DNA from: Xanthobacteraceae bacterium
GTDB taxonomy: Bacteria > Pseudomonadota > Alphaproteobacteria > Rhizobiales > Xanthobacteraceae
Assembly (NCBI GenBank): GCA_019746135.1
Contig: JAIESI010000118.1
Coordinates: 1 to 64,000 of the forward strand
Reading direction: 5' to 3'
Length of the DNA: 64,000 nt
The position numbers and the translations under genes are program-made. Positions 24,282 to 33,293 of this stretch are shown here, piece by piece; positions within the stretch are counted from its first letter, which is position 1, and each line of letters starts with the position of its first letter. The notes beneath the pieces are model-generated. The model was not told the DNA's origin. It worked only from the letters and a program-made list of their open reading frames with translations, and made no database searches.

Positions 24282-25328
24282 ATGAAGCCTTTGACCGCCG
24301 CGGCCCGGTTTGCCGCGGCTCCTGCTGCGATGCTTGCCGCTTTCCTTGCCGCGAGCGCCGGTGCCAGGGCGCAGACGCCGGAGCAGTTCTACAAAGGCAA
24401 GCAGGTCGAGCTAGCGATCGGCTATCCGCCGGCCGGCTCCAACGACGTCTACGCACGGGCGCTCGCCCGCCATATCGGCAAGCACATCCCCGGCAATCCG
24501 ACCGTGGTGCCGCAGAACCGGCCGGGGGCCGGCTCGTTCCTCGCGCTCGGCTATGTCTACAACGTCGCGCCGAAGGACGGCACGGTGATCGGCATCGGCG
24601 CGCCGACCGCGCCGCTCGACGAGAAGCTCGGCACGCAGGGCGTGCGCTTCAAGAGCTCGGAGCTCAACTGGATCGGCCGCATCGACTCGCTGATCAACAT
24701 GGTGTTCCTCTGGCACACCTCGCCGGTGAAGACGATCCAGGACGCGTTCAAGACCGAGGCGAAGCTGTCGGGCACCGGCGTCGGCTCCACGGTGTCGATC
24801 TACCCGACGGTGATGAACAACGTGCTCGGCACAAAATTCAAGCTCGTCATGGGCTACAAAGGCTCGAACGAGGCGCAGCTCGCCGTCGAACGGGGCGAGG
24901 TCGAAGGTCACTCCACCTCATGGACCGCGGTGAAGGTCGCGCACCCCGACTGGCGGCCCGAGAAGAAGATCAACGTCGTCGTGCAATTCGCGGTGAAGCG
25001 GCATCCGGAAATGGCGGACGTTCCCACCGTGGTCGAGCTCGCCCGCACCGACGAGGAGCGCAAGATTCTCAGCGCCGTGGTCAACGCCGCCGAAATCGGC
25101 ACCGCGTTCTTCACCACGCCCGGCGCGCCGCCGGACCGCGTCGAGGCGCTGCGCCGCGCCTTCGATGCGACCATGAAGGATCCGGAGTTCCTGGCCGAAG
25201 CCGAGCGCACCAAGCTCACCGTCGGCCCGTTGCGCGGCGAAGAGCTGCAGAAGCTCGTCGCCGAAGTGACGAGCCTTCCGCCGGAACTGGTCGAGAAGAT
25301 CAAGGCTGCCTACGAGATGAAGAAGTAG
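24282..25328 (+). CDS. Bug/TctC-family periplasmic binding protein
   Basis: 348 residues from the ATG at 24282 with GGAGACG upstream. Signal peptide to about residue 30 (AASAGARAQ), then the Bug fold: IGYPPAGSNDVYARALARHI, the anion-binding loop VVPQNRPGAGS and the later PTVVELA segment. These proteins feed carboxylates to tripartite tricarboxylate transporters (TctAB), but no TctA/TctB gene is in the window. It is longer than most (about 325). Its 3' end abuts a truncated ridA on the opposite strand. Confidence 0.88.
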   Translation: MKPLTAAARFAAAPAAMLAAFLAASAGARAQTPEQFYKGKQVELAIGYPPAGSNDVYARALARHIGKHIPGNPTVVPQNRPGAGSFLALGYVYNVAPKDGTVIGIGAPTAPLDEKLGTQGVRFKSSELNWIGRIDSLINMVFLWHTSPVKTIQDAFKTEAKLSGTGVGSTVSIYPTVMNNVLGTKFKLVMGYKGSNEAQLAVERGEVEGHSTSWTAVKVAHPDWRPEKKINVVVQFAVKRHPEMADVPTVVELARTDEERKILSAVVNAAEIGTAFFTTPGAPPDRVEALRRAFDATMKDPEFLAEAERTKLTVGPLRGEELQKLVAEVTSLPPELVEKIKAAYEMKK

Positions 25329-25371
25329 CGCCGCGGCCAGGGCCGTTCCCACGGAATCGGGAGCGCTCCAG

Positions 25372-25694
25372 CTGCCGGGCGGGTGCTTGCCGAAATAGTC
25401 GAACAGGATCGCGCGCGCCTTCGGAACGTCGTGCGGGTTGCAGATGTAGATCGTGACCTTGGTGACGTCGGAGAGCTTTGCGCCGCCCGCCGCCAGCGCG
25501 TTCTTGAGGTTCTTCATCACCATCTTGGTCTGCGCCTCGAAGCTGTCCGGCGGCAGCACCTTGCCGTCGACGTCGGCCGCCACCTGCCCGGCGCAGAACA
25601 CGAGCTTCTTTGCGCCTTCGACGGTCACCACGTGCGAATAGTTCGTAAACGGCTTCGAGATCGTCTTCGGATTGGTCCTTACGATTTTGGCCAC
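25372..25694 (-). pseudogene. Truncated RidA-family gene
   Basis: The first 105 or so residues are a good RidA/YjgF protein (FTNYSHVVTVEG, VFCAGQVAADVDGKV, MVMKNLKNALAAGGAKLSDV, TIYICNPHD). After GKHPP the sequence departs: the family's substrate-binding Arg segment (PARTAVQV type) is missing and the frame runs on antisense into the Bug gene for another 135 residues. A deletion or rearrangement has removed the 3' end. RidA normally hydrolyses reactive enamines; this copy should be inactive. Confidence 0.72.
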
Positions 25695-25711
25695 AATGCC
25701 CTCCCTCGCTC

Positions 25712-26698
25712 TTATTGCTTCGGTGCCATCGGATCGTGGCCGCTGAGCCTGGCAAGCTCAGCCTGCCGCGCCATCTCGGTCCGCATATAAGTTGCAAAGT
25801 TCGCCGGCGTGTTGGACGCCGCATCCGGAATGGTCATGCCGAGCGCCTCCATCCGGGTCTTGAACAGGTCGGAATGGATCGACTCGTTGAGCGCTTTCAG
25901 CAGCGTCGCGACGACCGGCGGCGGCAGCCTGGCCGGCCCGACCAGGCCGACGAAGCCGCTGTGATTGAAGTTGCGATAGCCGAGCTCTTCCATGGTCGGC
26001 ACGTCCGGCCAGGCGGCGATGCGCTTTGCCCCCGCCACCGCCAGCGGACGCACCTTGCCGCCGTCGACCAGCGGCTTCGCCGCCGAGAAGAACGTGAACG
26101 TGCCCTGCACCGCGCCGGTCACCACCGCGCCGGCCGCCTCGCCCGAGCCGCGGTACGGCACGTCGACGATTTTCGTTCCCGCCGTATGGTTGATCTGCGT
26201 CAACGAGATCGCGGGCGACGTCGCCGGCCCCGAGGTGCCGAAGCTGATCTTGTTGGGATTGGCCTTGGCGTCGTCGAGCAGTTCCTTCAGCGACTTGTAC
26301 GGCAGGCTCGCATTGACGATCAGCACCAGCGGCGGGCCGTCGGCGACCTTGCCGATCAGCGTGAAGTCGTCGACCGCGTTGTAGGGCACCTTGATGTAGT
26401 GCAGGTTCTGCACGTCGGCGAGCGCGTTCACCAGGAGCGTATAGCCGTCGGGCTCGGAGCGCAGCACGTGGGTCGCGCCGACGACGCCTGAGCCGCCGGT
26501 CTTGTTCTCGACGACGATATTGCCGCCGAGCTTCTCCTGCATGATCGGTGCGAGCACGCGGGCCGGCACGTCGGTGAGCCCGCCCGGCGCGAACGGCACC
26601 ACGAATGAGACCGGCCGGTTCGGATAATTCTGCGCCTGCGCGGAAACGAGACTGAATGCCGTCAGTCCCAGTGCCACCATCCATGTCCGAATGCGCAT
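25712..26698 (-). CDS. Bug/TctC-family periplasmic binding protein
   Basis: 328 residues from the ATG at 26698 (GGAGGG upstream). Signal peptide to about 22 (LVSAQAQ), then YPNRPVSFVVPFAPGGLTDV, NKTGGSGVVGA and SEPDGYTLL, classic Bug landmarks. It ends 17 bases before the truncated ridA, in the same direction, and is divergent from the amidohydrolase gene, suggesting uptake of a substrate handled by the neighbouring hydrolases. Confidence 0.9.
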   Translation of the reverse strand: MRIRTWMVALGLTAFSLVSAQAQNYPNRPVSFVVPFAPGGLTDVPARVLAPIMQEKLGGNIVVENKTGGSGVVGATHVLRSEPDGYTLLVNALADVQNLHYIKVPYNAVDDFTLIGKVADGPPLVLIVNASLPYKSLKELLDDAKANPNKISFGTSGPATSPAISLTQINHTAGTKIVDVPYRGSGEAAGAVVTGAVQGTFTFFSAAKPLVDGGKVRPLAVAGAKRIAAWPDVPTMEELGYRNFNHSGFVGLVGPARLPPPVVATLLKALNESIHSDLFKTRMEALGMTIPDAASNTPANFATYMRTEMARQAELARLSGHDPMAPKQ

Positions 26699-26829
26699 CG
26701 AGCCCTCCATCGCTGCGGTGTAAGGATCATAGCCGCAAGCACACTGCATGCCAGAGCCCCCGCTGTCGCACATTGCGGCACTGCAAAATCGCATGCGATG
26801 TTAGGATCGGGACAACGGAGCACGACGAC

Positions 26830-28350
26830 ATGGCAGACACCGCTCAAGGCGCTCGCATCCTGATCCGCGGCGGCCGCGTCTACGATCACGACGGCGACGT
26901 GCATCAGCCGGCCACCGCCGATCTGCTGGTCAGTGCCGGCCGGATCGAGCGGATCGCGCCGAGCGTCGATGCGCCGTCGGGCACCGAAGTGATCGACGCC
27001 GCGGGCAAGCTCGTCGTGCCGGGCTTCGTCAACGCGCATTACCATTCGCACGACGTGCTGATGAAGGGCATGTTCGAGGAGCAGCCCTTCGACATCTGGA
27101 CCACCTACACCGGCGCGTCGGCCTACGGCCCGCGCTCGCACCGCGAGGTTCGCATCCGCACGCTGATCGGCGCGGCCGAGATGCTGCGCAACGGCATCAC
27201 CACGGTGCAGGACTTCCTCACCGTGTTTCCGCCCGACGAGGCCTATGTCGATACCGTGCTCTCGGCCTATGACGAGGCCGGCATCCGCGTCAATTTCGCC
27301 ATCGCCGCGCGCGACCGTTCGCAGCTCGACATCGCGCCGCTGATGGCCAAAGACCTGCCCGAGGCGATCCGCAGCCGCATCTTCGGCGGCGCGGGCCGCA
27401 CCGCAAAGCAGGAACTCGACTTCGTCGCGGGCCAGATCAAGCGGCTGGGCATGAACCCGAAGCCGCTGATCACCTGGGCGCTCGCGCCCTCGGCCCCGCA
27501 GCGCTGCACGCCGGAGCTGCTAAAGGGGCTCGCCGCGCTGTCGCACGAGCACAAGCTTCCGGTGTTCACGCATGTCTACGAGACCCGGCCGCAGGCCGCC
27601 GCCGCCCGCGTGCAGTCGGTCTCGCTTCTCGATCTGCTTAAAGATGCAGGCCTGCTGAACGAACGCCTGAACCTCGTGCATGGCGTCTGGCTTTCGGCCG
27701 GCGACATCGAGCTTCTGGCACAGGCCCGCGCCCGCGTCGTGCACAACCCGATCAGCAATCTCAAGCTCAAGAGCGGGGCTGCCCCGATCCTCGACCTGCA
27801 CAAGGCCGGCGTGGAGATCGCGCTCGGCTGCGACAACTACAGTTGCGCCGAGACGCAGAACATCTTCATCGCCATGCGGATGCTCTGCCTCCTCCCCGCC
27901 ATCACCAGCCCCGAGCCGCATCCGGTCAGTGCGGCGTTGGCGCTGCGCGCCGCAACGCTCACCGGGGCGAGGGCGGTCAACATGGAAGGCCGGATCGGCG
28001 CGCTGAAGGAAGGCATGGCCGCCGACCTGATGATCCTCGATCTCAACGAACCCGCGTTCGTGCCGTTCAACAGCGCGGCGCGGCAGATCGTGTTCTCCGA
28101 GTCCGGCGCGGCGATCGACACCGTGCTGGTGGCGGGCCGCCCGGTCGTGCGCGGCCACAAGCTTCTCACCGTCGACGAGGCCAAGCTCGCGGCCGAAGCC
28201 GCCGAGATTTCGCCCGCCTTCCGCAAGGAGATCGAGGCGCAGATCAAGCGCACCGCCGATCTGGTCGCCCCGCTGCTCGAAGGCAACCGCGCCGTCTGGA
28301 AAACGCAGCTTGGCATCGCGCGCTATGTCGGCGGGCCGAGGGACTCCTGA
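26830..28350 (+). CDS. Metal-dependent amidohydrolase (AtzA/TrzN-SAH deaminase-like)
   Basis: 506 residues from the ATG at 26830. TIM-barrel amidohydrolase: N-terminal beta sandwich, metal motif NAHYHSHD (HxH) near 75, FTHVYE and LVHGVWLS histidines, and the ALGCDNYS aspartate. The family includes hydrolases and deaminases of s-triazines, guanine and adenosylhomocysteine. The exact substrate cannot be read. It is divergent from a Bug receptor and convergent, 12 bases apart, with an M20-family gene; together they suggest uptake and breakdown of an N-containing organic compound. Confidence 0.85.
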   Translation: MADTAQGARILIRGGRVYDHDGDVHQPATADLLVSAGRIERIAPSVDAPSGTEVIDAAGKLVVPGFVNAHYHSHDVLMKGMFEEQPFDIWTTYTGASAYGPRSHREVRIRTLIGAAEMLRNGITTVQDFLTVFPPDEAYVDTVLSAYDEAGIRVNFAIAARDRSQLDIAPLMAKDLPEAIRSRIFGGAGRTAKQELDFVAGQIKRLGMNPKPLITWALAPSAPQRCTPELLKGLAALSHEHKLPVFTHVYETRPQAAAARVQSVSLLDLLKDAGLLNERLNLVHGVWLSAGDIELLAQARARVVHNPISNLKLKSGAAPILDLHKAGVEIALGCDNYSCAETQNIFIAMRMLCLLPAITSPEPHPVSAALALRAATLTGARAVNMEGRIGALKEGMAADLMILDLNEPAFVPFNSAARQIVFSESGAAIDTVLVAGRPVVRGHKLLTVDEAKLAAEAAEISPAFRKEIEAQIKRTADLVAPLLEGNRAVWKTQLGIARYVGGPRDS

Positions 28351-28362
28351 CGCGGGCCGCGC

Positions 28363-29640
28363 TCATGGTGCCTTGCGGCTGCACAGGTCGAGCGCCATCG
28401 CCAGGTAGATCTTCGCCGCGGTCACGCAATCCTCGACCAGCACATGCTCGCCGAAGGCGTGCATCGACGTGGCGTTGCGCGCGTCCGGGTGCATGCGCCC
28501 GCCCGGCCCGAACGCCACGCAGGGAACCCCGTAGGCCGTGAGATGCACGGCGTCCGCGCCCGGCCTTCGGATGATGCTGGGCGGCCGTTGCCCGGTCACC
28601 TGCTGCTGCGCCGCGCCGAGCGCCTCGATCACCGGCAGCTTGTCGTCGAGCAGCACCGGCGGATCGCTGACATAGACGTGCAGCTTCGGCTCCTCGATGC
28701 CTTTCGTGTCGGCGAAACCGCGCAGCACCTTGCGCAGGTCGCGCTTCACGCTCTCCACGGTCTGGCCGGGCACCGTGCGGATATCGAGATAGAGACTGCA
28801 TTCGTACGGGTTGCGCGACAGCCGCCACGGCGCGCCGCCGCGAATGGCCGCCACCGTCACGTTGGGACGCTCGCCCATGAACAGATGCGCGGCCTGGTAG
28901 TCCTTCGCCCATCTGGCGATGTCGATCTGCAATTCGTGCATCACCGCAATGGCATTGACGACGTTCGGCCGGTTGGTGTGCGCCGAATGCGCGACCGTGC
29001 CGCCGACGGTGATGCGCAGCCAGATGCAGCCCATATTGGCCACCGAAACGCGGAGCCCGGTCGGTTCGGCGAGCAGCGCGAAATCCGCGGTCACGCCATG
29101 GGTCGCAAGGTGCCGCGTGCCGATGCCGTAGCCGGAATATTCGACGCCCTGAAACTCCTCGATCGCGGTCTTCTCGATCTCGCCGACCACGCCGCCGAAC
29201 GAGATGTCGCCCGCGAGTTCGAGGCCCGCCTGCGCGATCGCCTCGATCGCGATCAACGCCGAGGCAAGCCCGCTCTTCATGTTGTTGGAGCCGAGCCCCC
29301 AGACCCAGCCGTCGCCGTAGACCGCCTTGGGCTGAAAGCCCGCGCCGGCGTCGCGAAGGTGCTCCTCCTGCCCCGAATAGGACGTGTCCATATGGCCGGT
29401 GAACAGAAGATTGAGCCCGTCGCCGCGTCCGCGCCGATGCCCGACCGCATTGGGACGGCTCGCGTCGACCAGCGGCAGGTCGGTGTCCATGCCGGACTTG
29501 CGCATCCGCGCCACGAGATATTGCGCGACGCCGATCTCGCTGCCGGTCGGGCTTGCGATATCGACCAGGTCCATCAGCAAGGTGCGGACGTTCTCGGCGC
29601 TGATGAAAGCTGCGGCTTTGGTGTAATCAGGATGGGGCAT
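28363..29640 (-). CDS. M20-family metallohydrolase with altered metal motifs
   Basis: 425 residues. M20 (ArgE/DapE/CPG2) layout: FTGHMDTSYSG for the first His/Asp, then a dimerisation domain (IWLRITVGGTVAHSAHTNRP), then the late GVPCVAFGPGG. Two usual metal positions differ: the bridging-Asp motif reads GSNNMKSG instead of DMKGG, and the catalytic Glu-Glu reads GEIE. It may be a variant subfamily or less active enzyme. Follows a Bug receptor gene in the same direction, with a composite repeat of about 150 bases between. Confidence 0.82.
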   Translation of the reverse strand: MPHPDYTKAAAFISAENVRTLLMDLVDIASPTGSEIGVAQYLVARMRKSGMDTDLPLVDASRPNAVGHRRGRGDGLNLLFTGHMDTSYSGQEEHLRDAGAGFQPKAVYGDGWVWGLGSNNMKSGLASALIAIEAIAQAGLELAGDISFGGVVGEIEKTAIEEFQGVEYSGYGIGTRHLATHGVTADFALLAEPTGLRVSVANMGCIWLRITVGGTVAHSAHTNRPNVVNAIAVMHELQIDIARWAKDYQAAHLFMGERPNVTVAAIRGGAPWRLSRNPYECSLYLDIRTVPGQTVESVKRDLRKVLRGFADTKGIEEPKLHVYVSDPPVLLDDKLPVIEALGAAQQQVTGQRPPSIIRRPGADAVHLTAYGVPCVAFGPGGRMHPDARNATSMHAFGEHVLVEDCVTAAKIYLAMALDLCSRKAP

Positions 29641-29654
29641 TCGATTGTTCCAGT

Positions 29655-29800
29655 CGGGTCATTGCGGGGCGCGAGCGTAGCTCGCGAACCCGGAATCCAG
29701 AAGCAGGTTCGGAATTTTGTCTGGATTCCGGGTTCGCGCCATTGCGCGTCCAAGACGCGCGTGAACGCGCCTATGTCGCGCGGGCCCCGGAATGACAACC
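29655..29800. repeat. Composite intergenic repeat with embedded palindrome
   Basis: Outer pair CATTGCGGGGCGCGA... / ...GCCCCGGAATGA; inner pair CGAACCCGGAATCCAG / CTGGATTCCGGGTTCG; a copy of the dispersed palindrome (tgcgcgtccaagacgcgcgt) sits in the right arm. Same architecture as the element at 42472-42632. It separates the M20 gene from the Bug receptor gene. Confidence 0.8.
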
Positions 29801-29811
29801 GAACGGGTCCG

Positions 29812-30783
29812 TCACTGCGCCTTCAGCCCCGACGCGCGGACGATCGGCCACCACTTGTCGATCTCCGCCTTGTGATAGGCGGCGAGCGCGGCAGGCGTCC
29901 GCTGGACGGCCGGAAACGGATCGTGGCCGATGTCCGACAGCCGCTTGCTGACGTTCGGATCGGCGAGCGCGCGCCCCACCGCGGCGTTGAGCCTGGCCAC
30001 CACATCCTTCGGCGTGCCCTTGGGGGCCCACATCGCGTGCCAGTAGGCAACATAGAGTCCCGGCGTGCCCGACTCGTCGGCCGACGGCACGTCGGGCAAG
30101 GCCTGCCAGCGCGTCTTCGACATCACCGCATAGGCCTTCACCGTGCCCGCGCGCACCGGCCCGAGCGCGTTGGCCGCCTGGTCGAACATCAGATCGAGCT
30201 GTCCGGCCGCCATGTCCTGCACCGCGGGCCCGCCGCCGCGATAGGGCACGAAGCGGAACGTCGTCCCGGTCTCCTTCTGGAAATAGATCGAGGCGACCTG
30301 CGCGCCGCCGGCGGCACCGACCGTGCCCGCCGTCGCCTTGTCGGGATTGGCCTTGAGCCAGACGATCAGGTCCTTGATGTCTTTTGCCGGAAAATCCTTC
30401 CGCGCGATGATCAACTGCGGCGTGATGGTCAGCAGGCCGATCGGCTCCAGCTCCTGCACATCGTAGCTGAGCGTATAGGTCACCGGATTGACGACATGCG
30501 TGCTCCATTGCCCGATCATGACGGTGTAGCCGTCGGGCTCTGCGCGCGCGGCACGGCCGACGCCGAGATTGCCGCCGGCACCCGGCACGTTCTCGATCAC
30601 CACCGGCTGGCCGAGCGCCTCGCGCATCGGCTCGGCGATGACGCGGGCGATGCTGTCGAGCGGTCCGCCCGCGGGAAACGGCGCGATCAGCGTTACCGGC
30701 CGCGACGGGAAGGTCTGCGCAAAGGCGTCCGGCACACCTGCTGAAACAACAGCGAGCGCCGCGGCAACAATCCATTGTCTCAT
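29812..30783 (-). CDS. Bug/TctC-family periplasmic binding protein
   Basis: 323 residues. Signal peptide MRQWIVAAALAVVSAGVPDA ending at AFAQ; then FPSRPVTLIAPFPAGGPLDS, ENVPGAGGNLG and AEPDGYTVMIG. Upstream of the M20-family gene on the same strand. Solitary receptor without adjacent transporter membrane genes. Confidence 0.9.
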   Translation of the reverse strand: MRQWIVAAALAVVSAGVPDAFAQTFPSRPVTLIAPFPAGGPLDSIARVIAEPMREALGQPVVIENVPGAGGNLGVGRAARAEPDGYTVMIGQWSTHVVNPVTYTLSYDVQELEPIGLLTITPQLIIARKDFPAKDIKDLIVWLKANPDKATAGTVGAAGGAQVASIYFQKETGTTFRFVPYRGGGPAVQDMAAGQLDLMFDQAANALGPVRAGTVKAYAVMSKTRWQALPDVPSADESGTPGLYVAYWHAMWAPKGTPKDVVARLNAAVGRALADPNVSKRLSDIGHDPFPAVQRTPAALAAYHKAEIDKWWPIVRASGLKAQ

Positions 30784-30805
30784 TCCACCTCTCCCTGCTC
30801 GCGCT

Positions 30806-30855
30806 GGCGAGCCACCAGCGCATTGACGCGCCTGTTCAACGCGATATGGCGAGCG
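30806..30855. repeat. Dispersed palindrome copy (diverged)
   Basis: Outer arms GGCGAGCCA and TGGCGAGCGCC around gcgcattgacgcgcctgttcaacgcga. More diverged in the core than the other copies. Located in the divergent region between a Bug receptor and the BA14K gene. Confidence 0.65.
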
Positions 30856-31006
30856 CCCGGCGCGCGCACCGTCGCCGCCGCGGGCCCGTTACGAATGGTA
30901 GCCTATAAGCAAACGCCGTGCCTTTGCCTCACGTTGACGCGCGCCCGCCCGGCAGGGCATGGTCGATTCGGGAAGGATGCTGCAAATCGAACTGGAGCAA
31001 TTAAGA

Positions 31007-31429
31007 ATGCCACAATCAGACGGCCCCCTCAGAAAGGTCCTCACACGAATTCTCGCGACCGGCACCCTGCTCGGCGTCTACGCGCTCGGAACAATCGGCA
31101 TGAGCGGCGCGGTGCTGACCGCGGGCGTCTCGCCGGCGATGGCGCAGCGCGGCCACGGCGACCATCATCGCGGGCGCGGCCGCGGCGGCCATCATCGCGG
31201 GCACGGCCGGGGCGGCCATCATCGCGGACACGGTTGGGGTCACGGCGGCGCGGCGGTCGGCGCGGGCATCGCCGCCGGGATCATCGGCGGTGCGATGATC
31301 GCCGACCAGGCGCGGCGGCAGGCGGCCGAGGATGACGCCATCCGCTACTGCATGCAGCGCTTCCGCTCGTACAATCCGAACACCGGGACCTACATCAGCA
31401 GCCGCGGCGAAGAACGCCCCTGCCCGTAA
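31007..31429 (+). CDS. BA14K-family secreted protein with His/Gly repeats
   Basis: 140 residues from the ATG at 31007 (GGAG nine bases upstream). Signal peptide ending SPAMAQ near 48, then a His/Arg/Gly tract of repeated RGGHHRGHG units (27-bp DNA period at about 31163, 31190, 31217), a glycine-rich membrane-like segment (GAGIAAGIIGGAMIA) and the BA14K C-terminal motif CMQRFRSYNPNTGTY ... RPCP. BA14K proteins are rhizobial/Brucella surface-associated, lectin-like in Brucella. The His tract could bind metal. Confidence 0.85.
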   Translation: MPQSDGPLRKVLTRILATGTLLGVYALGTIGMSGAVLTAGVSPAMAQRGHGDHHRGRGRGGHHRGHGRGGHHRGHGWGHGGAAVGAGIAAGIIGGAMIADQARRQAAEDDAIRYCMQRFRSYNPNTGTYISSRGEERPCP

Positions 31430-31448
31430 GCACGTCGACACAACAACG

Positions 31449-31483
31449 AAGGCTCCGGTCTCACGGCCGGAGCCTTTTGCTTT
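31449..31483 (+). terminator. Rho-independent terminator of the BA14K gene
   Basis: Stem AAGGCTCCGG / CCGGAGCCTT (31449-31458, 31467-31476), eight-base loop, followed by TTGCTTT. It lies just before the 3' end of the convergent oxidoreductase gene. Confidence 0.9.
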
Positions 31484-31498
31484 GCTGGTTTGCCTGCA

Positions 31499-33178
31499 TC
31501 AGTGCGGCGACAGCACGCTGTGGATCTGCGACACCACCGCCGCGCCCTCGCCGACCGCGGCGGCCACGCGCTTGGTCGAGCCCGCGCGCACGTCGCCGAT
31601 CGCGAACACGCCCGGCACGCTGGTCTCGAGCGGCAGCGGCGAACGGTTCGAGCCGGCACGGCCTTCCCGGAACTGCTGCCCGGTGATGACGAAGCCCTTG
31701 CCGTCCACGTCGACGCGCTTGGTCAGCCAGTCGGCGTTCGGCTCCGCGCCGATGAACAGGAACAGGTGACGCGGCGTGCAGGTGTGCAGGTTGCCGGTGG
31801 TGCGGCAACGGAACGTCGCCCCGGCGAGCCCGCCATGGTCGTTGCCGTGAAGCGCAACCACCTCGGTGTGGGCGTGGAGCGTCACGTTCGGCAGCGCGGC
31901 AATGCGGTCGATCAGGTAACGCGACATCGACGCTTCGAGGCCCTTGCCGCGGCAGACAAGATGCAGGTGCTTGACCTTGGGCGCGAGATAGACCGCCGCC
32001 TGTCCGGCGGAATTGCCGGCCCCGACCAGCGCGATCTCCTCGCCCTCGCAGAGCTTCGCCTCGACCGCCGACGCCCAGTACGACACGCCGATGCCTTCGA
32101 AGTCCGCGAGATTGGGGATGTCCGGCCTCCGGTAGCGCGCGCCCGAGGCGATCACCACGCTGCGCGCCTGCACCGCGCGGTCGTCGTTGAGAATGATCCG
32201 CAGCGGCTCCTCGTCCGGCCGCGCCGCGCCGCCGCATTCGAGATACTTCGCCTGCAGCGGAATCGCGATCTGCGCGCCGAACTTCTGCGCCTGGGTGAAG
32301 GCGCGGCCGGCCAGCGCCCCGCCGGAGATGCCGGTCGGAAAGCCGAGATAGTTCTCGATCCGCGCCGAGGCACCGGCCTGGCCGCCGAAGTGGCGCTGAT
32401 CGAGCACCAGCACCGACAGGCCTTCGGAGGCGGCATAAACCGCGGTGGCAAGGCCTGCCGGCCCCGCGCCCACCACGACCACGTCGTGGACCTCGTTCGG
32501 GTCGAGCTCGGGCGTTATGCCGAGACAGCAGGCCGCCTGCACTTCGGTCGGCCGCTTGAGCAGCGTGCCGTCGGGACAGATCATCAGCGGCAGGTCTTCC
32601 GGCTGCACGCCGAACCGCTCGATCACCGCGCGCCCTTCCTCGTCGGCATTGGCATCGAGCGAGGTGTGCGGATAGCCGTTGCGGGCGAGAAAATTCTGCA
32701 GCCGCATCAGCTCGGGATCGCTGCCGCGGCCGACCAGGATCGAGCCCGCGCCGCCTTCGGTGAGCAGCGCCACGCGGCGCAGGATGAAGGCTCGCATGAA
32801 GATTTCGCCGACCTCGGCGGAACCGACCATCAGCGCGCGCAGATGTGCGGCGTCGAACGGCAGCGCGGTGCAGCCGTCCTTGCCGGCGCGGCCCGCGGTC
32901 AACGCCCGCTTTCCGGCGAGCGACCCGACCTCGCCGGTGAACTGACCGGGACCGAATGGATTCAGCGGAGTTTCGCTGCCGAGCGCGTCGCGCAAGGCAA
33001 TCTCGATGCTGCCGCGCAGCACCAGCCAGGCCGGCGCGGCGCGCTCGCCGACGCTATGGACGGTTTCGCCCGGCGCAAAGGTCCGCGCCTCGCCGCTGGC
33101 AAAGCGCTTGATCGCCTCGACCTGCGCCGCACTGAGAACTGGAAAAATCTGCTCGCGGCGGGTCTCGGTAACGCTCAT
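31499..33178 (-). CDS. cNMP-binding domain fused to thioredoxin-reductase-like flavoprotein
   Basis: 559 residues from the ATG at 33178 (GAGGG upstream; a TTG one codon earlier is not needed). Residues 1-150: Crp-like cyclic-nucleotide-binding fold. About 155-225: glutaredoxin/thioredoxin-like fold (ILVGRGSDPELMRLQ, LPLMICPDGTLLKRPT) without CxxC. About 230-555: FAD/NAD(P)H oxidoreductase with VVVGAGPAGLATAVYAASEG, GGQAGASARIENYLGF, LVGAGNSAGQAA and GVFAIGD. The redox CATC of thioredoxin reductase is replaced by YWASAVEA. A nucleotide-gated NADPH oxidoreductase with an unknown acceptor is the best description. Confidence 0.87.
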   Translation of the reverse strand: MSVTETRREQIFPVLSAAQVEAIKRFASGEARTFAPGETVHSVGERAAPAWLVLRGSIEIALRDALGSETPLNPFGPGQFTGEVGSLAGKRALTAGRAGKDGCTALPFDAAHLRALMVGSAEVGEIFMRAFILRRVALLTEGGAGSILVGRGSDPELMRLQNFLARNGYPHTSLDANADEEGRAVIERFGVQPEDLPLMICPDGTLLKRPTEVQAACCLGITPELDPNEVHDVVVVGAGPAGLATAVYAASEGLSVLVLDQRHFGGQAGASARIENYLGFPTGISGGALAGRAFTQAQKFGAQIAIPLQAKYLECGGAARPDEEPLRIILNDDRAVQARSVVIASGARYRRPDIPNLADFEGIGVSYWASAVEAKLCEGEEIALVGAGNSAGQAAVYLAPKVKHLHLVCRGKGLEASMSRYLIDRIAALPNVTLHAHTEVVALHGNDHGGLAGATFRCRTTGNLHTCTPRHLFLFIGAEPNADWLTKRVDVDGKGFVITGQQFREGRAGSNRSPLPLETSVPGVFAIGDVRAGSTKRVAAAVGEGAAVVSQIHSVLSPH

Positions 33179-33293
33179 CAAGGAGCCCTCTGGCCAGGAC
33201 GGCCGCCCCTTGCGGCCGCACCGTCAACATAGCGCGACCTATATAGGATGCGCTTGTGACGTTCCGAGGGCTTCTGCTTGTTTTTTGCCGCTT

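Noticed and set aside
24918-25694. 258-residue RidA-like ORF
   Set aside because: Only the first 105 or so residues are RidA; the rest is the antisense of the Bug receptor gene. Annotated as a truncated pseudogene.
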